Assembly: GCA_013399115.1 (NCBI GenBank)
Contig: VXAA01006526.1
Span: 1,180,460 to 1,244,459 of the forward strand
DNA: 64,000 nucleotides
Source: Anseranas semipalmata
Lineage: Eukaryota > Chordata > Aves > Anseriformes > Anseranatidae
Direction of reading: 5' to 3'
Positions 41,029 to 54,879 of this stretch are shown one piece after another (position 1 is the stretch's first letter; each line of letters opens with the position of its first letter). Below the pieces are notes generated by a model that saw only the letters and a list, made by a program, of their open reading frames with translations, was not told where the DNA came from and did not search any database. The translations under genes were made by a program, and so were the position numbers.

Positions 41029-41763
41029 TAGACTCACTTCTTATTGACGCATGCAAGTGCTATCTATCACTGTCAGGAACAGAACCATTTCTGAGACCTG
41101 TTCCTGCATCTGCTGTATGAGAAAGACAAGCAGCAAACAACAGAAATCAGAGAAATCAGCTTTAGTGTATTTTTGTATTACAGAAAAGCACTGGGATTAA
41201 AAGGGAGACTGGGCAGTGCTAAATGAAGAATATTTTTAGGGGCTCTTATCATACTTTTAACAAGAGAATAATGCACAGTGCCTTGAAAGGCAATGATATC
41301 ATCAGGTATCCCATGTATGCTTTAATATTTGTACTAATAAAAGCAAGAACATTTCACTCAGTATCTTTGAAGTTTTGGCTGAAATCCATCCAAAATAGCA
41401 GTTTTGACTTAGGGCAAGACGTGAGTGGCATCTTTAATTTTCTCCAGACTAACCTCTTCTTCCTAGCTGGTTGTCATGACAAATAAGGCAAGGGTGATTT
41501 TTAAAAAATACAATATGATATTTTAATCACATGATGTTCCAATATGATGCAGTGAAAGAAATTGAGGTGATACATCTCATTGGAAAAGTATTTAAAGTTT
41601 CTAGTCCAGTATAATGATAACTAAATATCTATATTGCTTCTATATTGCTGATGTCATTCTTAATTAAAATATATCAAAACAGCTGCATGTAACATTGCTG
41701 GAATGTAGTAAGCTGGGGCATTTTTATAACAATCTTTTTTCTGACCTAGCAAATTATCAGTTG

Positions 41764-41880
41764 TTATTATTCCATTTATAGAATGGAATATAAATAATAT
41801 ATTACTAATAATATATTATTCTTTTTAATAATAACCCATTATAACCCATTATAAATAATGGAATAATTATTCCAATATTT
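41764..41880. repeat. AT-rich patch of tandem and palindromic repeats
   Basis: The patch contains a 14-bp tandem pair built on AATAATATATTA (41793 and 41807), an 11-bp tandem pair of ATAACCCATT-type (41831-41850), and a 16-bp perfect palindrome TGGAATAATTATTCCA (41859-41874). ATTCC/GGAAT words recur on both sides of the patch. Confidence 0.85.
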
Positions 41881-43408
41881 CCATTATGAGAGTGGCATAT
41901 ACACATTGTATTATAATCATATTAAGTATTAAATAAAATAACCTTTAAGCATAATGCAAACAGGATTTTGCAACAAAATTAAACTAGGACATTTTGACTT
42001 GGTATCTTTATTACATGAGTATTTTTACCCTGTACAGTTATCAAAAGAATTTACATCTTATTACAAGAAAAAATCTAGATCGTCCTTTAAGAACAAATGG
42101 AAAAACAATTAAAAACTGTACATATGAAAATATCCAAGAGAATAACGAAAAGTTTTACAAAATACAGCTGCACCACCAGTAATTGTATATGTCAGCTTCT
42201 GAAACAAGTAGCTACTAAAAATATATACATTAATTCTTCCGGGTGCCTTTGTCAAAGAGGCAATCAAAAATTGCTGTTTACTCAAAAGCTGTCTAAATAC
42301 CACTCAGCATCTACCAACAAACGTACCAACCTTCCCCTTAACCTCCTCCCTCTGAATATATCCATGTCAGTAGTCAACTCACTGCAAGACACTGCAATAA
42401 GAATGCTTTATTTTCTGTTTTCTAAGCATTCCCTGAGGTTATTAGTTACATACTTAGGTAAACCTGCAAGTGAAAAATGAAAGAAACCCCTGGTACTGTT
42501 GTCAAGTAATTTATTTTAAGACTGCAACTTCAAATATTTAAGCACAGCAAGCAAGAAAAGGCCATAAAATCTTAAAAGAATGAGACCTGCTCTTGTTCTG
42601 TAATATGCCAGGCACACAATAATTACTGCATTAATGTGAAGGTTGCAAAGAAAAGACAAATATATTATTCAGATTACAAGTCAAGCTATTGTGATAGAAC
42701 AAAGGAGAAGAATCAAATCAATGCCTTAACTACAGCTGCTTTATCTGGAAGTGCCCACAAACAATACTCGGCACTTTCCTTCATGACCATGCATTAAGGC
42801 TGCAAATCTTCACTAGTGCTCCACTTGGGCTCTAAATTGAAGGTGCAATTACTTGTGCTCTGACTGCAGCCAAGTTGATTTGCAGGCTCCATCAGGTAAT
42901 TAGGCACATGAATGGAAGAAATCATTGGTACAACTAATTGTGACTCAAAAGACTGCTTCTGAAAATCCGTGTCAGAAAGGAACCAACAGCCAAAAGGAAA
43001 AACAAGTGGAAATTCACTCGTCTTAAACAGCACAAGCAGCCATGTGCAGCTCCACCTCCCCAGCAACTCCCTCTTCTGTGACAGTGTTTCCAAAGACTCC
43101 TTCTTACAAGAAATATAAAAAATGATACAGTTATTTTTATACCTGTTTTAGAACAATAATCACATGATGGGTAAAACTTCATTAAGTTCCATAAATTGTG
43201 GTACATACTAAAGGCACCAAAAATTCATTCCACTTAGGCTAACTTAAACAGAAGCGCGGGCACTAGAAGTAGCCAAAACATCAGCTATACTCTTTTTCCC
43301 TCCGTTTATTTTGCATTCTACCAAAATCACCCCACAAAAATTGCCAAAACTGAAGTATTTTATCCATTTCAATAGGTTCTGAGTCTGACTGCAGCTTAAT
43401 ATACTAAT

Positions 43409-43850
43409 AGGGCTACTAAGATGGTGAAGGGCCTAGAAAGCAAGACACATGAGGAGCAGCTGAAGTCTCTTGGTTTGTTCAGCCTGGAGAAGGGAAGACT
43501 GAGGGGAGATCTCATCGCAGTCTACAGCTTCCTCAGGAGGCGGAGTGGAGGGGCAGGTGATGATCTCTTCTCCCTGGTGACCGATGATAGGACCCAAGGG
43601 AACGGCCTGAAGCTGTGTCAGGGCAGGGTTAGGCTAGATATCAGGAAAAGGTTCTTCACCAAGAGGGTGGTCAGGCACTGGAACAGGCTGCCCAGGGAAG
43701 TGGTCAGGGCACTGAGCCTGACAGAGTTCAAGAAGCATTTGGACTACACTCTCAGGCACATGATCTGATTCTGGGTTGTCCTTTAGGGACCTAGGAGTTG
43801 GACTCAATGATCCTTGTGGGTCCCTTCCAACTCGGGATATTCCATGATAA
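43409..43850 (+). mobile_element. CR1 LINE 3' fragment with an intact ORF2 tail frame
   Basis: This is a plus-strand CR1 end: GATGGTGAAGGGCCTAGAAA at the 5' side and CCTTCCAACTCGGGATATTC with CATGATAA at the 3' terminus. The frame 43421-43768 stays open for about 115 codons and contains segments of the ORF2 C terminus ([56 protein letters not shown]) before a normal-looking stop. It is clearly less damaged than the copy at 20.05 kb, so it may be younger, but it is still 5'-truncated and has no start or catalytic domains. It is antisense to DPP10. Confidence 0.94.
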
Positions 43851-45595
43851 TACACCAGGTAACACAGATGACACAAGGTCAAAGGAAAATTACTCGGAGA
43901 GAGTAGGAAAAATTTCCAATAGAGAAACAACATGATAATCTATGCCTGAAGGGCTGCCTAAAATATGACTGTGTAGTGCTTATCCACTTTTTTTCCCTTA
44001 CTTCCAGGTCTTCTGTCTCAGTTGTCAGCTTTCTAAGTCTATATGCAAACCAGTGTAATGGATTTGTTATAGCAAAACAATGGTAAATTCTGTGGGGAAA
44101 AAAAAATCTCAGACAACAAAACAGGTAGTTCAGAAATTCAAAATTCTTGCTGTTTTACAGTGTAGTAGCCAAATTCAGTCTTCATGTATGTCTACTCAAA
44201 CCTTTTAAATTTAGCCATTACTTTTTGAAGACTTCTCTTCACATTGCTAAAATCCTTATTAACATTCAACTCAACAGGAAAATCATTTTACTTATTCTGT
44301 TTTGTATAACTGCAATTTCAAGCAGAGAATCATTGCTGTAACAGTTGACTGAAATGTGATTCTCCTTCCCGTTAAGGTCACTATTCTACATGCCTACTCT
44401 TGTTTTTGTTGCCCCTAGCACTGAGAAAAGAGAGTTTGAACTATCTCCATTTCTTCAAAAGCTCCAGTCCCTCTCATCTTTACCTTTCCACAGACTCCAT
44501 AGAACTCTATCTTTTCCCTTCCACAATTCTCATTTTCTCTACATTAACGGTTTTACTATCTAGAAGTATAAGTAGTCCTGTTATCTACAGTGACTATTAC
44601 GTACATGAAAGGTAACCCAAATCACTCTGCTTTATCAAAAGTTCGTGGAGATAATAACAACTTCTAACATTTTTGAACGCATATAAGCACTTAGGGCTTT
44701 ATTTGAAAAGAACAATGTTAGGCAAAATTTAAGTAAAAATATTTATGAGCAATATTATGATGTGAAGCTAATTCATGGTCAATAAACTATATCTTAATTT
44801 AAAAAAAAAAAAAGCTTTAAAAGTGATATCTTGTAATATGTAGGCATCATTTTAATGATCTGCAAAGTCATAATGCCTATGAGTCTGGTAAGATTGTTCC
44901 AACTGCTACGACAAGGCTGGTGGTTACCACTGCAGTTCCTATGAATGCTTCCACGTATTTGAGGAACCTTGCAATCAGCTCACTGTGATGTGTCTGCAAG
45001 GCTTTTTGCGGGTCAGGATGTGTGAGTTCATCACAGAAGTGTATATATAACCTTCAGTAGCTCTGTATTTCTACAATGATTTGAGCATACAATGCAAAGA
45101 CAGTTTACAACATCTCCAAATACCTGGTAATCTGTAGGGTTTAATGCTGCAATATGTATTAGCTCACATCAGAATGAATTTGTCAAAAATAAGTAGCACT
45201 GCCGATCAAAGAAAATCGGCGCAATTTTTTGCTGTTCCAGACTAGAATCTTTTCTGTCAGTTCTTTCTTTTGAGCTAATATTGTGTTTTTGAATGAAGGT
45301 AGGACATTATGTGAGTTTGCGGGACGTACAAGGAAACACTACATTATACTGAAACGCTACGCATACACAATGAACATCTGAGTAACTAACATTCAGCACA
45401 ACAAACCTGGAAGAACAATGATACTGTGACATCTTCCCATAGCAACAAGCAGAACTTCAGAATGTTAGAAGTTAAACTGAAAAGCATAAAAATAAAAATT
45501 TAAATAACGGATAATCAATCAACCTTGACCAGATACCACAGGGACAAATCAAAGGCATAAAACCAATTTTTTGAAATGATGTGAATTTTGAATTC

Positions 45596-45619
45596 TTTTT
45601 TTTTTTTTTTTTTTTTTTT
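45596..45619 (+). repeat. Poly-T tract of 24 bases
   Basis: Uninterrupted T-run, reading as poly-A on the DPP10 sense strand. I recognised no retroposed gene next to it, so it is annotated only as a homopolymer. Confidence 0.95.
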
Positions 45620-46239
45620 GCCATATATCAGGTTTGGGCATGGACTCCACTCTAATCCATGAATGAAATCTAAGATTTTATAAACTGATTTTGAATTTTA
45701 TTCTTGAGAGGTACATGGAAGGAAAAATTACATTATCATGCCAGTTTGAGTTAAAGGAGAGTGTTAAAAAATATGCTTTTGTCTAAAATAGGATTTAAAA
45801 TTTGAGGTTTAAGAATTCAAACCTACCCCCCTAAAAAAAAAAAAGGGGGGAGCTACCACAGAAACTTCAGAGCTGCTTCATTTTATAACCATCAGAAAAG
45901 AAGTAAAACAATTCATGTTTATAGGCAATCATTGTTTACTCTGTAATTGTATTTGTATTGAATGTATTTTGTAAGGGCTCAGTCGTTATGAAACGATCAT
46001 GCAAAAGCATGGACCTCAGACGTCAACTGAAGTCCTCAGTGGTCTCTCAGGGTCAGGCTTTTAATGGCACCTGATTTAAGCTTCTTTATTGCAATGAAGA
46101 TGACTCTACCCCAGTACAAACAGTTCTACTTAAGTCCTAACCAAGCAAAAATATACTGAAAAGCACTGCATTTTAATTTTCCTGTACTTTAGTATTTACA
46201 GCATGCAAACCCACCCTATGTCACATGGACATCCTCCCT

Positions 46240-46240
<1 letters not shown>

Positions 46241-46280
<40 letters not shown>

Positions 46281-46284
46281 AAGC
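46241..46284 (+). repeat. (AAAT)n microsatellite
   Basis: About ten uninterrupted AAAT units follow a short A-run. Confidence 0.95.
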
Positions 46285-49200
46285 ATAAGTATTAGCTGAA
46301 AATAGTTTTTGAGGTAACATACTAATTTCTCTTTTCATGATCCCAGCGTATAACTGGAGGAAATCCTTCTACCTGGCTATAATCATTCCTTATTTACAAA
46401 GCTGAGCTGAGAAATTAACGAGGGTCAGCTGCTCTGCATATCTGGGCATCAGTAATTAAATCACAGTGCAGAAAACTTAAGTGACGCAGTGATGGACGCA
46501 GCAGTGGAAGACAACTTCTTGAACAGGAAGCCCACAGGGCCCCAAAAGGGATGAAGAGATGCTTATCCATCCTGAAGATGGGCTCTTATGAAGAACACCA
46601 ACCTACTCAAGGATGAAAAGTGCCTTCCCACAGTGGGAAGTTATCCAGATGCCATATTTCTTCCACCAGAGGAAGTGCATTTTGTTATTTAGTGAATCTG
46701 ATTTAATGGACATATAAATACTTCTTATAAATCAAAGATAAATATGTATCATAAAGTCTTCCAAAAAAAAAAAAAAAAACTTAAAATGGGGTGTAAAAGT
46801 ATTTAAACAAATAAGCTTAGCAAAGATGCCATTTTGCCAAAATGCTCAAGTCCAGAGTTTTAACAGATATAGCCATTTTTCTTAGTAACAATCTTTCCAA
46901 GGCAAAATCAGCTCTACAGAGCCTGTGTCAGAATGATGCTTCCACTCCTCATCTATGCATCTCCAGCATACTGCTTTCAGGTATGGTAATTTAGTTGTAG
47001 TGGAGTGGCACTGGGAACCTGCTCAGCTCACTCCAGAAAGGAAGAAGTACCAGAGCTGCCTCCATCAATGCACTTACACTAGCAAGGCCATTTTGAGGAC
47101 AAAATCTAATTATAATTTTGACATAGTTTTACCTTCAAAACCAAACATGAAAGTAATAGTATAATATGCCTTACTTCCCTTGTCTATTTTTTCTATTTTA
47201 ATTTTCTAATTTTAATGAACAAAGGCACTCCAGAAGCAGATCCATTATACAAAAAGTAGACTTCAGTCTTCAAATATGACCTTTTAATTAAAATATAACA
47301 GATCATTAAAAAAAATATTTCAGCAGTTAAGAACTCTGAAAATACAATTCTCTTAAAACTTCAGAAAGAGAGAAGTGGTGGCTGAAGTTACAGACAATTT
47401 CATTCTCAAGAGGAAACTAATGCTATTTGTAATGTGAGTGAACTATCAACTGATTCATTTTGTGCTGAACTTGGGCACAGAGGTACAAGCTAAAGTCAGA
47501 GACAACCAAGCCTTCACTTTCAATCAACACAAAACCACGCACACATGCAGGCATGAAACAGATTTGACCAGTGTTTGGAAGGGGGACGACTACAGTCAGA
47601 AAAGGAGTAGAGTTTCCACCACTACAACTGGAGCACCACCCTAAACAAAGGAGCATCAAGCATCCTCCATGCCTGGCTCAGGGGAGGGGTGCAAACACTT
47701 CTCTGAAAATGCCTTAAGCACAAAGCACCCCAGTTTTCTGAGGCAGGGAGTGGACTGGCCTGGCAGGCAACCACTGCCTTCCCCCGAAGCACTGTCACCA
47801 ACAGCCAAGGCTGTGCAGTCCCCCAGTCACCGAGGAAATCTGTGTCTGTCTCAAGGGACAGACTTCACAAATCTGCCTCTACTCCCAGAAATGCCACGTG
47901 CCTGTTTAAACAATCACAATTCCCATGTGACAAACAACAACAGGACTCCAAACAAACCCAAAATCAAATTTCAATGGAAATAGAATATGGGTGGGTCGGT
48001 AGCAAAGCATCAGTAGATTTCTACTGTATCACTAAGCCATGACATTACTGCTCCTTAAGTGCCAAAGAAAGCACAGCCAGGCTGCTAGTGCAGCTGCCTT
48101 GGGGCTAGGAGAGAAAAGTAACCCTTCAGCATAACCTAAAGCAGTGCCTACAAGAGCTGCGCTCCTCAAAAAAGTGAGAAAGTGAGAAAGTAAATAAATC
48201 TCACAGAAAGAACAAGGTGGCAACGTATGACAAAATGAAAAAAGGATACGAGGTCTGGCTTGAGAGGAGACCTGACCAGGCTTCCATCCAAGCTTGTTGC
48301 TGGGGAAAGGCTCTGAAGAGAGGCTGCAGCTGGAGGGGAGGAGAAGCTTGGAGGCTCCTGCCTCGCCCACGGAGCTGTCCGGCCCCTGCAGGAACTGAGG
48401 ATGTGCAGCCCTGGAGGAAACAACAGCACACATCTCTTCGCCAATGCCAGACGCTTTGCAAGTTACAGTTTCCTCCTGGACATTTCACCGCTTCTGCACC
48501 CCACCTATCAGAGTACAGTACTTAGCAAGAAAACAGCAGAGTGGTGACTGCAGAAACGTGAGATGAGCAGTGCTCCCTTTCAGTCATTGAACTCCTGCCC
48601 CACGGAGCCAGGCGATGGGATGAGAAAGGGGAAAAGTGTGCTTTGCTAGCAGAGAGTGAGGAGTACACACAGTGAATCTCCTCAGCAGTCTTGCAGAAAA
48701 CCCGCACGTCAGCAGCTCGCTTTTGATGTTCTCCCAGAAACAGGGCAATTTCCATAATCTCCACACAGACTGTTAGGCCACTTCAGATCTTAAACCTATG
48801 CATGTACAAGCTGTCTACCAGGAAGAATGATTGTTCGTCTTCCCCAGAAGTTACTACTGGAGGAAAGTCTCATTTCCTCTGCTCTTGTTGCTCTTCATGT
48901 CAGCAGCAGGAGAGACGATTCATAACTGCAAATGCCCTGCTGCAGTTAAGCAAGTAAAGCTACCTACCTCACATCACATCCGTGTGTGCAACACTGAAGA
49001 CAGCATAACAAACTCAGCCCTCTCAAATCTTTCCCCCAGCGAGAAAGCTCTTTTTATAAATATTTCTTTAACCTCAGTTTAGTAAGAGATACTATTACTC
49101 ATCCACAAATATCCATCATGACATATCTTCCCTGAACAGATTATTTTTATTAATGATTTTTCTCCATTATCTAAAAGATACATCTTCCTTGGATAGTGTT

Positions 49201-49785
49201 GGCGACAGAGATAAGGTACTAGTGGGAGAATGGTCATGTATTACTTTCCGAACACATTGAAGTGGTGAGTTTCAAGAAAACTTGCTGGGAACTTCCCCTG
49301 AGCCTGGTCCCCAGTGCAAGCAAGAGCCCGAGAGCGCTGCCTTCGCTGCAGTGCATAGCACGTTTTAAAATGAAATATTTCCCAGTAGCTGCCCACTCTC
49401 TCTTCACCCTGCCAAGTCTGTGACTTTTATTATTAGGCAGAAGTTAACAATTCACGCAACATTTCAAGTTTCAATATTTCTGTTTGGTGCCTCACTGTAT
49501 TACTCAGAAGAGCTCTGCTGTCTGTACTTCAGATGCCAATGTGGATCAGAGCCAGCCTTAAAAGTATGTAAATGTGAACCATCAGAGAAGTAATGATTAA
49601 TTAAAGACACAGGAATTTGATTCAAAAACTGTTTGAGGTAACATTAATTTAAAAACTGTCTCAATTAGTATTCCATACAAATGCCTAAGATTGTATATAT
49701 TGCCAAACATTAAGAAGCAGCAGACTTCTGAGAAAGATTATGAACAGTAGAAGTTTTCACAATGGTCTTTTTCATCTTCTGACAA

Positions 49786-49858
49786 GGAAAGGAAAGGAAA
49801 GGAAAGGAAAGGAAAGGAAAGGAAAGGAAAGGAAAGGAAAGGAAAGGAAAGGAAAGGA
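49786..49858 (+). repeat. (GGAAA)n pentanucleotide microsatellite
   Basis: There are fourteen uninterrupted copies of GGAAA (49786-49855) followed by GGAGG. The strand is pure purine, and a pyrimidine-rich tract (CTTTTTCTTTTTTTTTC) follows on the same strand within about 40 bp. On the DPP10 sense strand it reads (TTTCC)n. The long open frame across it, rich in GKERK, is only the repeat. Confidence 0.96.
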
Positions 49859-50147
49859 GGAGATACGCAAGGCTTCTTTCACCTTTTCTTTTTCTTTTTT
49901 TTTCATTTCAGCATTTGCAAATGTTCTCATAATTTCCTGGAAATAATTCTCTTTTTGCAGGTTACCATAAATCAGTCCCCTACTTCAGGGTTAAAAGCCA
50001 CTTCTTGACAGAAAATAAAGACAAAAAGAGAGTTCAAGATTCAGGTTTATCTCAGTTCAGAAAGCTATATGTTACAGCATGCATTTTCACAAAAATATTA
50101 ATGGTGTTTAGGTTATCTTTTTTTACAGCTTCTTAAACAACACAGTA

Positions 50148-50222
50148 GGCCAGATTCCGATTTCAACTCCAACTCTGGAGTAGCAATACCAAAGTCAAAG
50201 GAGGTAATTCCAATGTAGATTA
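50148..50222 (+). mobile_element. Probable ancient amniote interspersed repeat
   Basis: The segments GGCCAGATTCCGATTTCAAC, CTCTGGAGTAGC, CAAAGTCAAAGGAGGTAATTC and a TGTAGATTA end resemble an old repeat widespread in reptiles and birds whose consensus contains GCCAGATTCTGA and a GAAGTCAATGGAGTTAC-like core. The copy is diverged by point changes throughout. The family name is not certain, so none is given. Confidence 0.5.
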
Positions 50223-52081
50223 AACCCAAACTGAGCCCACTTTTAACTTAGGCAGGGTAGAGTGGTGCACACTGTATCACAAGGTTGAAGTATGGGGGTC
50301 ACCCAAATACAAATTTCTAAGACAATGACAAATTCCCCTGTGCACCACACCTCATAACCATATCAAGAATTTTCAGACTGAAAATAGCCCATTTTAAAGA
50401 AGGGATAGATGGGGCCCTGCTGAAAGGTTTGTTACAAAAGGGATTGTCCCCTCCTGGACCGGGGCTTTGCTGATGGTAAGACACGCTGATTGCTTCAGGC
50501 AGAGAAGGTGGGGATTGAATCTGAAGGTAGGACTCAATATAAATCATTTTTTAAAGCTGTGCCCTTGATGATCCGTCAAAGTTGCTACTGCTTTGTTTGA
50601 GTAAGCCCTGAAACCTTATAGGACTGAAGACCCTTTACTTCTCTAAACACTTTTTGTATACAGTACTTGAACAAAGAAAGTTTCTGAAATAGCCAATTCT
50701 TTATTGACTTCTCCAAACATTGTAAAACACTCTCTTCTAAATTCTGTGGATCTCTCAAGATAAATGAACCACCCCTCTAGAATTTAGACAATAGAAAATG
50801 CCTTATAATTTCTTCGATCCTTCTGAGAATTGATGCACCCCTATTTGAACAAATAACTGTTATTGTGTGGTAAACCTGGATCTGGATTACTAGGTGCCCA
50901 TCACAATAATGAGCCAAGCATTACTCAATATCAATATTCTATATCAAAAAATGTATTTTTTTTTCTAAGTAAAGTTCAGTGAAGCTTTAGTGCTTCATTC
51001 TTCTGCATTCAAACTCTGCTTAGGGCATGAAGGCAGCTCCAAAGCTTCTTGCTAAATGCTCACTGAATGATGCTTTCCACACATGTACCACAAGGCTGAA
51101 CAAATACTTGCAATGTTTACACTCACCACTTTTCATTAATTTTACATGGTAATCTTATCTGATATATAGCATTCTACAAAGCCACCTTAGTAATCACCTC
51201 TAATGGTTTCTGTGGCTATTGTTTGGACCAAAAAGAACCTTCTTTTCTAAAAGAACCATCTCTGCAGACATCATGCAGGAAAGGTATTCCAACACTAGTG
51301 TCCACTTGCACTCCTTAAGTCTTCTTCTTCTAACCTTCCCTGCTTTTTCCCTATCCTTTAGTTTACTAACTTTCTACATTTTCCTGTATCTTAATACACT
51401 TCTTTGGCAAATTGTTCCTCTTCTTGACACCAAATATTTGCAGACAAACCTGTCTTAAAGTACTGCCTAGTGATGTCATTTTTCCTATGAACATGCCATA
51501 TTTGCCCAACTTCTTAAATATACCTTGGTTTCCTATTCAGGATTTACCTTTCCTAGGCACTGCCCATGCTATCAGTGTTTATAAATCATAACGAACATCC
51601 AGAACTACCAGTCCTCTGCTAAGGACTCTGCAGGCCAGAACAAAGTATTTCAGAAGAAAACATAAATAGAAACTGTTCGTGTTCTCTGCTTTACAGCACA
51701 AGCAAATGTGCACAGCCAACCTGTGCCTGTTCCAGTACAGCCTCTGTAGGATACTGAGAACAGCAAGCCGACAATTTTGCCCCATTCCACTGTAGACACA
51801 CATCACTTCTTCAGCCAAGACAAGTGACAGAGAGGTCTCCTGAACTCTTTCCTTCAGCTAAATTAATTTCTGGAATGAATATTCCCCCTTTCTCCTCTCT
51901 AATGTTTTAATAATGCATTAGTTACTGGAAAAAGTGTTTTATATGCCATCCTCAGTCTTCAAACTAACAGAGAATACATATTTTTTTCTAGCCCCTGATG
52001 AAGAGCATCTGACTCTCTTTCCTCTGTGCCTCAGTGTCTGTACTGGGCACACATGTTATAGAAAGCCCCCGTTCAGTCCTG

Positions 52082-52168
52082 AATCATAGAATCGTAGAGT
52101 CATTTACATTGGAAAAGACCTTCAAGATCATCAAGTCCAACCATCAAGTTCAACCATCAAATACAACC
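52082..52168 (-). mobile_element. Short CR1 3' end with a 13-bp triplication
   Basis: The plus strand reads AATCATAGAATCGTAGAGTC, then TTGGAAAAGACCTTCAAGAT and CATCAAGTCCAACC, which is the reverse complement of a CR1 3' terminus. Only about 60 bp of CR1 remain. The last 13 bases (ATCAAGTCCAACC, 52130-52142) are followed by two diverged copies at 52143-52155 and 52156-52168, a local tandem duplication of the element end. Confidence 0.88.
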
Positions 52169-54853
52169 AACAATGTATAAAATACATCAAAATTTGGCTG
52201 AATTGTAGCCAAAATTGTAGCTACCAGATTTATGAAGAATTGCAGCTTCCTAGTAAGAAATGCAAGACTAGAAAAAAAAAAATCCAAAACTACGAAGAAG
52301 TATATTCCTGTTCTTTTAAAATGGATTAATACAAAACACAGCAGAAATGAAAGCATCAATAAAATAGCACCAACTGTGAAGTTAATAAATCTTTTATCAT
52401 CATGAACAACAAATGAAAAAATAGATATAGCTTTCCCCCTCCCACTTATGTAATACACTAAATGACTCCAAGTAAGTGTTTAAAATGCATATTAAATTAT
52501 TGACCACATCAATCTTTCCAGTCCATGAAAATTCTTGCAGAGAAGGGCTTTGCCTACACTATTCAGAGCTACAGTGGCTGTATCTGCACGGCACAGCACT
52601 TGGTATAGGTCTCCTTTGGGCCCCCTCAGGCATCTTGAGACATAGTTATTCATTTTGGGGGGAGCAGGAGAGGGGGTGTACTAAGTGCCCGAAATGGAAC
52701 AAGGGCTGTGTGGTTTTATCAAAACCCTGTTTTAACAGCATGGCAATGTCAAGTCCTGAAATCCTGTCCCCATGGTGTGCACCAAGGGATATTTTAAAAT
52801 ATGTATATAAAAATTTTACTGTGATGACTATGGACAACCAGCAGCTCAAATATTAGAAAATAATTATAGTTGTATTCATAGAAGCATAACAGGATGTAAT
52901 TCGTATGTCAAAGATGCAAGTAACATTTCCTGAGGCAGATGACAAAAAAAGCTCATCAAAATAACTTCAATTATATGAAAGTACTGTTGTTGTTGTTTTT
53001 TTAAATTCAGGACAGCAAAGCAAATTATTTTATAAGTAAGTCCAGCACACTGACAGTTTGGGAACTTTATGCTGTCTTCATTTTGTTTAAGACTCAGAAA
53101 ATAAGAGCAGTAACAAGCAGTTTTGTTAAGGATAAAGCACTGACACGGTGAAAAAAATAGCAGATACCGAATAAATGAGTATTCAGTATGAGTTCATTAT
53201 GCCTCCACAGCAAATCAGTTATTCTTGTCTTTGGGATGGATATATCTGCTCCCAGTTGCATACTGTAGAACAAATATCAGAGTTCAACCTATTTCAGAAA
53301 GATCTCAAGTCAGGAAAGGTAATCTGAATAGAAACTATCCAAATTATTGACTATTTCATGATCAAAAAAATCTTGATTTGAAAAGTATGCTCAATAGATT
53401 TGACTTACTACTGGTAATCTGCCTTTCTTTAATGTGGAAGGCTCTAAAATTCTACTCAAATTTGCCAAGGATGTGACATGAATCTACCAAGTCATCTATC
53501 CCATACATTTTAAATGATTTTTTTTTTTTTTTGTACAGTGCATCCACTGCATTGCTTCTCAGCTAAACAAGAGATGTTCCTGGAAGACACCTAAATAGCT
53601 TCCAAAGACAGAATTTGGTAGTAGAAAACAAATTACTTATACACAACCCAGTAAGATACGTGATTGTGACACTGGCCAAAGGCTGTTCCAATTGTGGGGG
53701 GAATCATTCTCCCACATGCCGCTGCAGCAAGAGAGCATCCCTGGAAAGCTCTCTGACAGCGCTCTTCTTCTTCCCAACCTGACTCTGGGTGACAGAGCGC
53801 GCTCAGGGCTTGCACCAGCACAGTATTGCCTTCATCTCTGGTGCAACATGCAAGCAAGGCACCTGAGCCACACTTCAGCCTACCAGCACTGACTCCAGCT
53901 GAAGGCTTAGCACCTGGTGACCTACCAGTTCTTCTCCCCTACATTCAGTTTACCAGTAATGTTTCTCCTTCACATATGATCTGCTAGTGAAACATCTCAA
54001 AAGATGTGTTGCCTATCCAGCAAACAGCTTTGGCCTCAAACAACTGGAATAATATTCCTTTTCTCTCCTCCACTGGCAAGGTCACAGCTCCCTCTAAGCA
54101 TTTGAGTACAGAAGCAGACTGCCTATCATCCCATTCAGGGACTATGCTTCTTTCTCTACAATCACAGGATAAAAAACAAATCAAGCCATTTTGTCTTTAA
54201 AGGCCACTAGAAAAGAAAAATAGTTTCATGAGGGATATATCCAAAATGTTAAAATATGAATGCATAAATGCTAGATATTATACCCAGAATCCTTCTACCA
54301 AAAAAAAAAAAAAAAAAAGACCAAATTTGGAGTTGTTTAAAAATCACCTTCAGTGTGTCAAAGCAAACTATTCCAATAACCCAAAACAAGGCATCCTAAT
54401 CATCTCTGAATGACCACACTGGAACTTAGCACAAAATGATGCAGCAAAGTATATCTTATATCTATATATCAAAGTATATAGCAAATATATCTTAATTATG
54501 ACTTTAAAAGTACAAAGACTGAAAACTTCTTCTAATTATTTATAAACATTACTTCTGATTATTTACAGGTATTCCTTGGTTTAAACTAAACAATATTGAG
54601 TAAGTATTATTGATTAGGACTCTCACAGAACTAATGAATTCTTCAAAATGGCCTGAGAAGTTCCCTTATGTAAGATACATATCAAAATCACTGCCAGGAC
54701 GTGTACAAAAGAAACCTGCCAATCTGCAGTCAACAACCCTACGTTTGCCATCTTGCAGCAAGGACAACTGTGTCCTTCACTATCATAGTAAATACTGTAG
54801 AGATTATGCGTTCCTAATACCCAGCAATAAAATCAAAAGAAATACTTCAATAC

Positions 54854-54879
54854 CTAGTACTATCTAGTACTATCTAGTA
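54854..54879 (+). repeat. 10-bp tandem repeat, 2.6 copies
   Basis: CTAGTACTAT occurs twice, followed by CTAGTA. No function is evident. Confidence 0.85.

Noticed and set aside
48032..48525. Cluster of open frames on both strands in a GC-richer stretch
   Set aside because: Overlap on both strands reflects composition; no protein family, start context or splice pattern supports a gene.
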